A DNA stretch of 64,000 nucleotides from the NCBI RefSeq assembly GCF_033807575.1, contig NC_084716.1, positions 9,110,833 to 9,174,832 of the forward strand. Direction: 5' to 3'. The position numbers and the translations under genes were made by a program. Below, piece by piece: positions 22,088 through 31,639 of the stretch. Below the pieces are notes generated by a model, which saw only the letters and a list, made by a program, of their open reading frames with translations, made no database searches and was not told the origin of the DNA. Every line of letters begins with the position of its first letter. Positions within the stretch are counted from its first letter, which is position 1. Source of the stretch: Cydia pomonella. Lineage: Eukaryota > Arthropoda > Insecta > Lepidoptera > Tortricidae.

Positions 22088-24060
22088 TTATAAGTTTAAA
22101 CGCCTTTTGGTCGGTGCTGTATTGTACATCTCACAAGTAAATTCATCAGGGCCGTCGCTATCTATCCCAGCACAAGCTTCATGACCCCATTTTCCACATG
22201 CACAACATTTAATCCACCCTTCACCCTTGTTATCGCTGGAATTTTTTTCCGTACAGTACAAACATTCAATATCATCTTCCTCAGACGACTCAGACGCGGC
22301 ATATGTAGTTTTCTTTCTTTTATTTGACTTTTCTTTACCCACTCCTTTTCTTTTACCTTTTTCTTTGTTTTTAGGTGCAGCTTTCTTGTTGTTTTGCTTT
22401 TTCTGCTTTTTTTTATTTTCTTTCTCGGTGTTTTTGGCAGATTCATCCTGTAAGTGGTCTTTGTATGGAGTGCTAGTCGACGCTTTTTCTTTTTAGATTG
22501 CTCCTTTTGCCCACTATTTGCGGCAGTGGTTTTAACTGAGATGGTGTTACGACAAAACCTCCAGTGTAATTATCATCGCGAGCTGACTCACGGCTGTTAA
22601 TGGTGCGACTCGAGGACGGAATTGGTGACAGAGGACTGCGTACTGGGAACTGTTTTATGACAGGCGATGGTGTTTTATGCCTAATAGTGAACTCTGTATC
22701 CAATCTAATATCAGGGCTTCCCAACTGTGAAAGGCCTTCATCTTCCAGATCAGTTGGGCGTTTATTCTCTGTACTTAAAATATCACGAGGATTTTCGGAT
22801 TGTGAAGGACCTGGACGTCCCAGATCAGCCGGGAATTGTTGCATAGTGTCCAAACTCACAAGAGGGTCTTCTAAAGACAATGGACCTGGACTGTCTAGAT
22901 CAGGACGGTGCAGCTGCCCTACCTCCAAGCTAATACGCCGGTTTTGCAACTGCGATAGGCCAGGACATTCTTCCAAATCATTCCGGCTTTCTGTCTCGGC
23001 GGGGATCTGCAACTCTTCTTCATCTATCTCATTTTCTGTTGTAGCTGCAGCAATAAAGTCAGCTTCAGTAAATACATGTGGATCTAGGGGACATATTCCA
23101 GTTTTCGCAAATCCATTGATGGCGTTCGTTGGAATTGCAGATTTTAAGTACGCCTCGCTGAAAAATTTTGCAATTTGAAAAACAGTCACTGGTCTACCAG
23201 GGTTGTTATTCATCCATTTTTCCAGTGCTTGGTTGTGAAAAACACTCAAGGGATACATGAAACTCACATCTAATGGTTGGAGTTTGTGGGTGCAGTGCGG
23301 TGGCAAGCAAACAATTGTTACATGATTTTCCCGAGCTTTTAGGTTGACTTGTAAGTTTTTGGTATGAGACAGGTGACCATCCAAAATCAGCATTACAGGA
23401 TCTTCTTCGGTTGATTTTGTGTGGTGTAAGATGGTCAAACTGTGAAAAAACATCCAGTTTCATCCATCCTGATGAATTACACGCCCAAACAGATCCTGGA
23501 GGTGCACCATCCATAAGTTCAATCTTCATACGGACCCTTCGAAAGATGAACATCGGTGGAACGAAAATTCCAGAAGCTGACATGCAAATAACAGCTGTTG
23601 TAGTCACTCCCCTTTCAGCCGATGTTACTCGAGCTACTTGTTTCCGCCCAGTTCCTGCAAAAACCTTTGTATTTTTAGTTGGGACCGTACAAATGCTTGT
23701 CTAGTCAACGTTATAGATTCGGTGAGGTGGAAATTTTTTCTCATTCTGGATGTCTTTTAGTGTGGAATAAAATTTACCCACCACAGGTTTGTTGAATGCA
23801 CGTGCTCGAGCAGTTGAAGTCGATTCCGGAGAACGAAGAGTAATATCTGGATGCCTCTTCCTAAATCCTCGTAACCAGTCATCGCCTGCCTTTTCTCCAT
23901 TAAATGGGTGTGGAATATTATTCTTCATAGCTAATTGATATGCTAAGTATAGTATTTCTTTTTTTGTTAACCCATACATCCTTAGCTCCATGTCTTTGAT
24001 GCTGTGTACACTTGTTTTGGATCTCGTGCTAGTTTTTAAGCCATCATATGTAATTGTATG
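22088..24060 (-). pseudogene. pogo-like DDE_1 transposase with C-terminal PHD finger
   Basis: Pieces read in order on the minus strand. 24060-23701: MYGLTKKEILYLAYQLA, then NGEKAGDDWLRGFRKRHPD, ending RIYNVD before a TAG where ETS is usual. 23607-23454: GVTTTAVICMSASGIFVPPM and GSVWACNSSGWM. 23453-22473: LILDGHLSHTKN (second catalytic Asp), LPPHCTHKLQPLDVSFMYPL (third) and GICPLDPHVF. A lysine-rich linker and a PHD-type finger follow (22342-22088): CLYC, WIKCCACGKWGHEAC, FTCEMY. The layout fits CENP-B-like pogo transposases of insects that carry a zinc finger. Breaks are one nonsense codon and frameshifts near 23450 and 22490. Confidence 0.8.
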
Positions 24061-24166
24061 TTTTTCATGATATTGTACGATATCTGTTTAGAATATAACT
24101 TCTTTCGAATATTACATAGAATAATGCAAAACTGTACCTATAACTTTTTCATCAGTATAAATCTTT

Positions 24167-24394
24167 GTGACTGAACTTATGACTTGTCTAAGTGATGTTG
24201 GTCATAAATTGGGGCGCCAAATTTCTGATCTGCCCCGGGCGGCAAACACATACGCTACGCCGCTGCGTCGCAACCACGTTTTTCAAACATGGGAATCATT
24301 CCGAGGACTAAACACCTGCAATAATATGGTCGACTCTATGGCGGAACGTCTACAGTCTATAGAAGACAATGCCAGAGGGCATAGGCGATTTTAA
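24167..24394 (+). other. Unrecognised open frame
   Basis: 75 residues (MTELMTCLSDVGHKLGRQIS ... MAERLQSIEDNARGHRRF) end in a Lys/Arg-poor, Gln-rich tail. The composition is protein-like but I recognise no family. It may be the C-terminus of an adjacent TE protein. Confidence 0.2.
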
Positions 24395-24489
24395 ATGTAT
24401 AGTTTTAAAAGTGTGATATAAGATAATATCCTATTGTGTACACAATTTATTACCTACCTTATTATTTAATATGGATTATGATGAAAACC

Positions 24490-24535
24490 GGACAAGTGCG
24501 AGTTGGACTTGCCCACCGAGGGTTCCATAAACTAG
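24490..24535 (+). repeat. Dispersed repeat head, 'GTGCGAGT' family
   Basis: GGACAAGTGCGAGTTGGACT followed by GAGGGTTCCATAAACTAG matches the ends of the palindromic repeat at 16542 and 21743. Confidence 0.5.
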
Positions 24536-25381
24536 TGCCGTTTTTTTTGAGGAAGAGGGGAGCTCCGAAAGGAACTCCGAGGGGAGCACTCGCCAGCTTT
24601 CCCAGAATCCCGTAACCTGGTGCTTTCTTCAAAGACCACTATCCTTTGGCGTGATGGTGGTACGTTGGGAGTTACTGGGATCGGAGGCCTTGCCTTAATT
24701 GGCCGGCCCGCGAGAAGGACAACTCTATAAAACCCGACAGTGAAGTCGTAAAAACCTGTGCATACCTGGCGACCTGCATAGTACATAGCTGGCGCATTTT
24801 ACCCGTTACCCGGTGCGTCAAACCCTTCGTCCCATACTCGTGGGAATCATATGGCAGATAATATTCAAAAACACTTTTAATAAAAAACAGGCCGGAAACA
24901 CAAAAGACAATGGTCATGGAAAGGATAATGTAGACTTGGCGGCGGAGGTGGGCACCCGACGGTGCGCACCGAGACCAACGACTATGGCGAGGGAAAACGG
25001 ACACCGATGGATACAGAGACGAATCAGGACACGCCCCGGAACGTCTCTGAGCCAGATCCTAAAACGGACCAGAAACCGCGACTCACCTGGTCAAGGACCA
25101 AAGCGGTGCGCGACAGGGCTGGACGCAGCCTTCCAGCAAGCACGGAGAGGGACCGGGAGCACAGCCGGTAGGGGAAGGAATAGGTCCCCCCCCCCCCCCC
25201 AGAAGTAAATGACAAGGCGGGCAAGCCCTATAAATATGGGAAACGTGCACACGACACGACGCTGGGAATCTGCAGCCGGATGTTGCCCCAAAAATAAACA
25301 CTGCGCGTAGAGGAAAAGCTGGCAAGAGCTAAAGCACAACTGCGGAATACAGATTCAGATAAGTATGAAATGATCTTTGAC
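24536..25381. other. GC-rich stretch, nothing recognised
   Basis: Higher GC than its surroundings, with a C-run of about 14 near 25187-25200. Open frames occur on both strands but their translations show no family signature. It may be the 5' region of a retroelement. Confidence 0.35.
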
Positions 25382-25747
25382 TTACGCTCTACGCTCTAAA
25401 ACGGTTGGATTGTCTACCTTATTATTGAGCAGTTGGTAGTAGTGTACCGCAAGTAGCAGTTTACGCCGAAACTCGAGTGTATCTAAGCCCACCATCCTCG
25501 TCACGAAAAGAGAGGGAAACAGAAAGGGATAGTACCCATATTGTCTTTTGTAGAGAAATCTCGCAAATGTTCTTTGGATCTTCTCCAACATCAAGGTGTA
25601 CTTTTTCTCATTTGGATCCCATACCGTGGACCCAAATTCCAATAAGCTATGGACGTAAGTATTGTACAAAACTTTGGGTATGAGTCTACTTTTAAACTGG
25701 GAGCTGACTCTCATTATGAAACCCAAAGTTGGTTTTACCAAGTTCAA
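25382..25747 (-). pseudogene. Jockey-type LINE ORF2, C-terminal fragment
   Basis: 121 residues with PTLGFIMRVSSQFKS, LIPKVLYNTYVHSLLEFGST, VWDPNEKKYTLMLEKIQRTF and VTRMVGLDTLEFRRKLLL. This is the conserved region downstream of the reverse transcriptase core in jockey-clade LINEs. RT motifs are absent, so only a 3' fragment remains. It abuts the YqaJ fragment in opposite orientation. Confidence 0.7.
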
Positions 25748-26008
25748 GGCAAGTTACACAACGCTCAAAATGTATATTTGCTGGGCAGCGAAAATGAATC
25801 GTTGAGGGTAGAAATTATCAACAAAGACTATAAATTTTGGCAGAAGATGGAACCGAAGTTGACAAAATTTTATATCGACTGCAGACTTCCAGAACTGATT
25901 GATCCTCGTCACCCTCGGAACATGCCCATCAGAAATCCAGCCTATATAGAAGTAGCAATCAAGAAAAAAGAAGTTGATAAAAATGATAAACAAGAAAAAA
26001 GCGACTAG
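25727..26008 (+). pseudogene. YqaJ-type recombinase/nuclease, C-terminal fragment
   Basis: Contains SWFYQVQGKLHNAQ, VEIINKDYKFWQKMEPKLTK, FYIDCRLPELIDPRHPR and NMPIRNP. It has the QxQGxLH helix and C-terminal region of the lambda-exonuclease-like YqaJ domain of insect multicopy proteins, which often also carry a SWIM zinc finger. The N-terminal catalytic part is missing. A related SAP-SWIM relic lies at 40957, but the two are not contiguous. Confidence 0.55.
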
Positions 26009-26546
26009 ATAACCTAAACGAGTATCTCTCAAAATATTACGTAGGGTTAAAATTATTTTCGTTGCCTTGTTTTTTGTCCCCTAAAATTCTATCAAGTGGA
26101 GTTTTTTGTATGGAGTGAAATTATGTTTTTAAATTTTCTCAAGAGAATTATAATCTACAGCTAGAAAGTCATGCACTCAACCTTTTTTTTATTTATTTGA
26201 CAGAGTGGTCAGCAGAAATAAGAACGAAAATAATTTTGACTCATTTATTGAATAACTAATATCGTGTATTAAAGGAAAAATAATTTAACTATTTTATGGT
26301 CTGGCAAACGCAACTTGGGTCGGTGAGGGCCGGGAGGATTGTGCTTGTCCCTTTCTTTGTAGGCTCTGGTAGTGGCGTGGGTCGGAGACGGTATGGGCCT
26401 CTCTGTCTGTGTTTGGAATGAGACAGTCCAAACTATGTTTGACTCCATGTCGTTCATTTCTTGATTCATTCGCTCAATTAAATCGATTCAATTAAAGATG
26501 TTGGAAACAAATATAATGTTTTAGGTGACATTAATACAAAGATTAG

Positions 26547-26976
26547 TAATAATCTTTTAGTTTGCAAAAATATTATGTTCTTAATCAAACGATAAATATT
26601 ACCTTTGTAAAATCTTTGTTGGTTCTTTTTCTACTAATTGAATGAATAAACAAAATCGGTGTCATGTATTATCGGCGCAACAAGTGCAACAACACTACTC
26701 TATGGAATCTTTTTCCATTTCCCGCCTCTTTCGGGTCGTTGTCGTGAAATTTATGCGGCTGCATAGTGGCGGTCCAGTTTCCAAAAAGGGTTTTAACTCA
26801 GAAAATCCGTCCTAATTGGTTCTAGATTGGTGTTTTTACAAGTGCATTTCGAGGTGACAGTGTCAAAGAGTTAAAGGAGTACAGTGAACTGCGGGAAATA
26901 TACCACGGATCAAGGTAAATATACATCACGATCCACGTGCATAGTACCGGCGCGTTGCTATATTTCGGTGGTTCCG
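26547..26976 (+). repeat. Left 430-bp direct repeat flanking the LINE
   Basis: Identical by eye over all 430 bases to 31108-31537 (begins TAATAATCTTTTAG, ends TTTCGGTGGTTCCG). It lies immediately upstream of the LINE. Confidence 0.95.
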
Positions 26977-27339
26977 TTTTTTTTTTCCGGTTCCGGTTGT
27001 CATATTGTACACAACACAGTGCCGACGATCCGTGAAATTAATCACAAATAAATAGGAAAACCTAGCAGTTTCACAAACACATCACGGTGAATGGAAAACA
27101 AAGTGACAACTGAGTGTTACTTATTAAAAACAGTGCAAAAAATAGAAGGATTACACAACAATTGGAGTACAACAACCTACGGTCGTTTTGAGGTTAGAAG
27201 TGAAGTTCATAAACAAAGACCTTAATTAAAAACTGTCACCAACTCGTACATCAAAATCAACTGTCAGTATCATCCAGTGTTGCCAGCGAGAAGAAGTAAA
27301 ACTCACCACTTGACATATACGGTTCGTTACACGCAAAAT

Positions 27340-28080
27340 ATGGATGACCAATTCCAACTACTGTTCGATAAAATGAAAGTTGAAATGCAGAAGCAAACAG
27401 AAGAACTAACTAATACAATTACGGAAAAAATTGATGAAAAACTAAAACCTATTCTAGAAGAAAACAAAAATTTGCAAAAGAAAGTTGAAAACCTGGAGAA
27501 AAAAGTGGAGTATTTGGAGAGAGAAAAAAAAGCCAACAACATAATCATTCATGGGTTGAAGGAAGAGGAGACATCCACGCTGGAGCTAGTTAAACAAGTG
27601 AAAGAATGCTTTTCAAAGGATTTAAATATAAAAATAGAGGACTGGGATATTAATAAAATATACCGTATTGGGAATAATAATAAGACTGGGAAACCCAAGC
27701 CTACGCTTCTATCACTAGTAAGTAAATGGAAAAAGAGTGAAATCATGAAAAATAAAAAGAAACTCAAGGAGATATATGTTACGGACGATTACTCAAAGGA
27801 AACTCTAGAAAAGAGGAAAGCCCTACAACCCAAGCTTACAGAAGAACGGGAAAAGGGAAATATTGCCTTTATAAAGTACGATCAACTGATAATCAAGAAT
27901 ACCATCAATACTAAAGATAAAAGAAAAAGGGAAATATCTACCTCCCCGCAAAACGATTCTCAGCCAAGGAAACAACAAACATTAATGAATGCATCTAATA
28001 ATTATCGAATAAATGCGTTTGATATAATGAGAGGCCGTTCTCTATCTCTCTCCAGCAACTCTGCTACCAACGAACAATAG
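27340..28080 (+). CDS. LINE ORF1: coiled-coil nucleic-acid-binding protein
   Basis: The first ATG (MDDQFQLLFDKMK) is at 27340; the frame is open slightly further upstream without an ATG. Residues about 10-75 form a heptad-rich coiled coil (KIDEKLKPILEENKNLQKK, VENLEKKVEYLEREKK). An L1-ORF1-like RRM/CTD follows: NNIIIHGLKEEE, INKIYRIGNN and YVTDDYSKETLEKRKALQP. A basic tail ends SNSATNEQ. Such proteins trimerise and coat LINE RNA. It terminates at TAG within CAA TAG CAA TTA, and the same frame stays open into ORF2. Confidence 0.85.
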   Translation: MDDQFQLLFDKMKVEMQKQTEELTNTITEKIDEKLKPILEENKNLQKKVENLEKKVEYLEREKKANNIIIHGLKEEETSTLELVKQVKECFSKDLNIKIEDWDINKIYRIGNNNKTGKPKPTLLSLVSKWKKSEIMKNKKKLKEIYVTDDYSKETLEKRKALQPKLTEEREKGNIAFIKYDQLIIKNTINTKDKRKREISTSPQNDSQPRKQQTLMNASNNYRINAFDIMRGRSLSLSSNSATNEQ

Positions 28081-28086
28081 CAATTA
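28075..28086 (+). promoter_or_regulatory. Predicted stop-codon readthrough signal
   Basis: In-frame codons are CAA TAG CAA TTA. UAG followed by CARYYA is the established leaky-stop context of tobamoviruses. Here it lies between ORF1 and ORF2 of the LINE in one frame. The downstream frame has no ATG until 28330, which is already inside the endonuclease domain. Confidence 0.65.
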
Positions 28087-31056
28087 GACACCGGCGACTG
28101 GAAACAACAACTAACTAAAAAACAAGACAAGAATACAACAGAAACAAACCCCCCAAGCCGACTGGTCCTCGTGGGGGGAAAAGACCAAAACCCTCTAAAG
28201 ATAGACAAACGTAACACTGAAATATACATAGCAACCTTTAATACAAGATCACTGCGAACTACTGAAAAGCTTATTGAGCTGGAATTAGCCATAAAGGATA
28301 TTAAATGGGATATAATAGGAATTAGTGAAATGAGGAGATATGGCGAAGGAATAGAAGAATATCAAGAGTACATCCTACACTACAAAGGAGAGACACCCGG
28401 CCTGTACGGGGTGGGATTCCTAATCAAGAAGAGCCTTACACACAGTATTGAAGAAATCAAAGGAATATCTGAAAGAATAACATTGTTGAACATCACATTA
28501 CCCTTTAAAAAAGAAGAAAAGTGGTCTATCATACAAGCATACTCTCCAACCGAAACAAGTAGTAAACTAAAAATCGAAAAATTCTATGAAGACTTACAAA
28601 AAACTATTCAAAGTTCCCATAAAAACATTATAGTAATGGGGGATTTTAATGGACAAGTAGGAATGTGCGGCAACAGTGGAGAAGAATTCACAGTGGGGAA
28701 ATATGGTCATGGCGAAAGAAGCAAAAACGGGGATCGGTTAGTTACCTTTGCTTTACAAAACAAACTCAGAATCCTTAATACTTTTTATAAAAAGAAGAAA
28801 ACAAAACAGTGGTCATGGATTTCCCCAAACAGCTTATACAAGAACGAAATAGACTTCATCATGACTAATAACGCCAAAATGTTCCAGGATGTGTCAATCA
28901 TACACCATTTAAACTTTAATTCGGACCACAAAATGGTTCGCGCTAAACTAAGCGGCATAAATATAAAGAGGAACAGGATGAAGCACAAGGATACTTCTTC
29001 GCTTACTTGCACTCACAATAAGGACCAACTCATAAGATATTTACAAGAGTCAATAGGAAAAGATAAGCAAGACAACATAGCAACCCAGGCAAAATATGAC
29101 AAATTTATAAATATTTTACAATCAGAAACTAAAAAAGTAAATTCAATAAGTAAAAGCGTAGTTTCCACGGAGACACAACAGCTGCTACAAGAGAGAAAAA
29201 AACTACTACAAAGCAAGGAAAGTAAAGCTGACCGCCTCAAAATAGCAGACATTAGCAAAAAAATTAATGAACACATAAGAAAAGACAAAAAACTAAAAAG
29301 ACAAGATACATTAAAAAAACATATTGAAAAAACCGGGGGAACAAAAAAGGCTATGAAAGAATTGAACTGTAAAAAGGATTGGATGCTAAAAGCAAAAACA
29401 AATCACGGAACCTATACAAGCAATAGAGAAGAAATGCTTAAAATAGCTACTGATTACTATAGAGACCTATACCAAAGTAACCACTCAAAAATAACGACAA
29501 TTGGAAGTGACATAACAGACCCCGAGCCCATACCAAAAATATTGAAGGAGGAAATCATAAGAGCAATCAATACACAAAGAAGAGACAAGACCCCTGGAAC
29601 AGACCAAATAACAAATGAACTACTAAAAGCTACTATACCGGCTATTACCCCTGCACTGACGGATATATTTAACGAAATTGTAGAAACCGAAAATATTCCT
29701 ACAGATTGGACCAAATCAACTATAATTCTGTTACACAAAAAAGGAGATAAAGGAGAAATTGGCAACTATCGACCGATCAGTTTGTTATCGAATATATACA
29801 AGGTCTTTTCAAAAGTAATACTTTCCAGAATCACATCGACACTCGACGAAAATCAACCGAAAGAACAAGCGGGGTTCCGTAGCAAATATTCAACCGTCGA
29901 CCACATCCATGTTTTAAAACAAGTTCTACAAAAGTACAGGGAATACAATAAAACCTACTATCTAGGATTTGTCGATTACAACAAAGCCTTCGATTCTTTA
30001 GAACATGATTACATCTGGGAAGCATTGCGTACTCAAGGAATCCAAGAAAAATACATACGCTTATTTAAAAACATATACTCCAAAAGCACTGCCCAAATCA
30101 GACTAGAAGCAACGGGAAAAGAGTTCTCTATAGAAAGAGGAGTCCGACAAGGTGATCCAATTTCTCCTAAGTTGTTCTCGGCGGCCTTAGAGATGATATT
30201 CAGAAATCTGGAATGGAATAATAATGGACTCAACATAAATGGCGAAAATCTGAATCATTTGCGTTTTGCAGACGATTTGATTCTATTCTCAGAATGTCCA
30301 GAAAATCTAGAACAAATGCTACAACAACTATCAGACCAAAGCATAGTAGCTGGCCTTTCAATGAACACAAACAAAACCAAAATTATGACTAACGGTTCAC
30401 ATAGTCACACCATCATGGTAAATAAGGAAAAAATAGACTATGTTGACGAGTATGTATACTTGGGTCAGCTAATAGCGACCAGTGATACTATGGCTAAAGA
30501 AATTGATAGAAGAATTGCCAACACTTGGAAAAGATTTTGGTCACTTAGTGAAGTAATGAAAAACCAAGACATGCCAATAAAGGAAAAAAGGAAAGTCTTT
30601 AACACATGCATCCTTCCGTGTTTAACATACGGTTGCCAAACATGGTCACTAACTGAAAAATTAACCAACAAAATTAAAGTATGCCAAAATGGAATAGAGA
30701 GAAGTGTAATTGGAGTAAAAAGAATAGATAAAATAAAATTAAACAAAATTAAAGGTATCACCAAATTCAAAGATGCGAACAAAGTATGTAAAACACTAAA
30801 ATGGAAGTGGGCAGGACACATGATAAGAGAAAAAACTGATAAATGGACTAGGAAGATAACAGAATGGTGCCCAATAGGTTGTGAAAGGAACCAGGGTGGC
30901 CAATGGAAACGCTGGGAAGATGACCTCAGGAAAGTGGCCGGCCCAGGATGGACGAGACTCGCAAGAGATAGGGAGAAATGGAACTCTTTAGAGGAGGCCT
31001 TTGTCGAAAGACAAGCTGTTGTTACAAAACTCAGTCGTCGGAAAAGAAAAACCTAA
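28081..31056 (+). CDS. LINE ORF2: APE endonuclease and reverse transcriptase
   Basis: The start is placed directly after the amber codon because the frame is open from there and lacks any ATG before 28330. APE-type endonuclease motifs are YIATFNTRSLR, IIGISEMRRYG, VMGDFNGQVG, NEIDFIMT and NSDHKMV. Reverse transcriptase motifs are NYRPISLLSNIYKVFSKVI, EQAGFRSKYSTVDHI, FVDYNKAFDSLEHD, RGVRQGDPISPKLFS and the active site LRFADDLILFSE. The C-terminal region has TYGCQTWSLTEKL, KWKWAGHMIREKTDKW and GPGWTRLARDREKWNSLEEA. It nicks target DNA and copies LINE RNA there. All catalytic motifs are present and there are no internal stops, so it looks functional. Confidence 0.9.
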   Translation, partial: QLDTGDWKQQLTKKQDKNTTETNPPSRLVLVGGKDQNPLKIDKRNTEIYIATFNTRSLRTTEKLIELELAIKDIKWDIIGISEMRRYGEGIEEYQEYILHYKGETPGLYGVGFLIKKSLTHSIEEIKGISERITLLNITLPFKKEEKWSIIQAYSPTETSSKLKIEKFYEDLQKTIQSSHKNIIVMGDFNGQVGMCGNSGEEFTVGKYGHGERSKNGDRLVTFALQNKLRILNTFYKKKKTKQWSWISPNSLYKNEIDFIMTNNAKMFQDVSIIHHLNFNSDHKMVRAKLSGINIKRNRMKHKDTSSLTCTHNKDQLIRYLQESIGKDKQDNIATQAKYDKFINILQSETKKVNSISKSVVSTETQQLLQERKKLLQSKESKADRLKIADISKKINEHIRKDKKLKRQDTLKKHIEKTGGTKKAMKELNCKKDWMLKAKTNHGTYTSNREEMLKIATDYYRDLYQSNHSKITTIGSDITDPEPIPKILKEEIIRAINTQRRDKTPGTDQITNELLKATIPAITPALTDIFNEIVETENIPTDWTKSTIILLHKKGDKGEIGNYRPISLLSNIYKVFSKVILSRITSTLDENQPKEQAGFRSKYSTVDHIHVLKQVLQKYREYNKTYYLGFVDYNKAFDSLEHDYIWEALRTQGIQEKYIRLFKNIYSKSTAQIRLEATGKEFSIERGVRQGDPISPKLFSAALEMIFRNLEWNNNGLNINGENLNHLRFADDLILFSECPENLEQMLQQLSDQSIVAGLSMNTNKTKIMTNGSHSHTIMVNKEKIDYVDEYVYLGQLIATSDTMAKEIDRRIANTWKRFWSLSEVMKNQDMPIKEKRKVFNTCILPCLTYGCQTWSLTEKLTNKIKVCQNGIERSVIGVKRIDKIKLNKIKGITKFKDANKVCKTLKWKWAGHMIREKTDKWTRKITEWCPIGCERNQGGQWKRWEDDLRKVAGPGWTRLARDREKWNSLEEAFVERQAVVTKLSRRKRKT

Positions 31057-31107
31057 TATTGTTATCACTGTAGAACAGCAATAAAGGCTTATTTTATTTA
31101 TTTTATT

Positions 31108-31537
31108 TAATAATCTTTTAGTTTGCAAAAATATTATGTTCTTAATCAAACGATAAATATTACCTTTGTAAAATCTTTGTTGGTTCTTTTTCTACTAATT
31201 GAATGAATAAACAAAATCGGTGTCATGTATTATCGGCGCAACAAGTGCAACAACACTACTCTATGGAATCTTTTTCCATTTCCCGCCTCTTTCGGGTCGT
31301 TGTCGTGAAATTTATGCGGCTGCATAGTGGCGGTCCAGTTTCCAAAAAGGGTTTTAACTCAGAAAATCCGTCCTAATTGGTTCTAGATTGGTGTTTTTAC
31401 AAGTGCATTTCGAGGTGACAGTGTCAAAGAGTTAAAGGAGTACAGTGAACTGCGGGAAATATACCACGGATCAAGGTAAATATACATCACGATCCACGTG
31501 CATAGTACCGGCGCGTTGCTATATTTCGGTGGTTCCG
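31108..31537 (+). repeat. Right 430-bp direct repeat flanking the LINE
   Basis: Second copy of the 430-bp repeat. It runs on into BEL-like sequence, so the target site probably lay at the 5' side of a BEL element. Confidence 0.95.
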
Positions 31538-31639
31538 AGAAGTAAAATTCCTTGTTGTTTGTTAATTTCAGTTTGTGGAGGATAAAGCACCGGTTTGATA
31601 GTTTGGAGGTTCGGTGTCGTGCATATGTATGGGAAGATA

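Larger units (their letters stand above)
26977..31107 (+). mobile_element. Complete-looking RTE-like LINE
   Basis: 4131 bp between the 430-bp direct repeats. It has a 5' region starting with a T-run and CCGGTTCCGG, ORF1 (27340-28080), ORF2 (28081-31056) in the same frame, and a short 3' end finishing in TTTTATTTA repeats rather than poly(A). Both ORFs are uninterrupted apart from the single amber codon between them. Endonuclease-first order, an RT of EQAGFRSKYSTVDHIH type and the WAGHMIREKTDKW ... DREKW ending fit RTE-like LINEs; clade is inferred. Confidence 0.85.

Noticed and set aside
24536..25339. Several overlapping open frames on both strands
   Set aside because: GC-rich sequence gives long frames by chance; translations show low complexity and no family.
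26269..26469. 66-residue Pro/Thr-rich frame (minus)
   Set aside because: No recognisable domain, no splice support, next to the LINE duplication; could not be supported.
26547..31537. Reading the 430-bp repeats as LTRs of one LTR element enclosing the LINE
   Set aside because: The interior is a complete non-LTR element with its own 5' and 3' ends; no primer site or gag follows the left copy.
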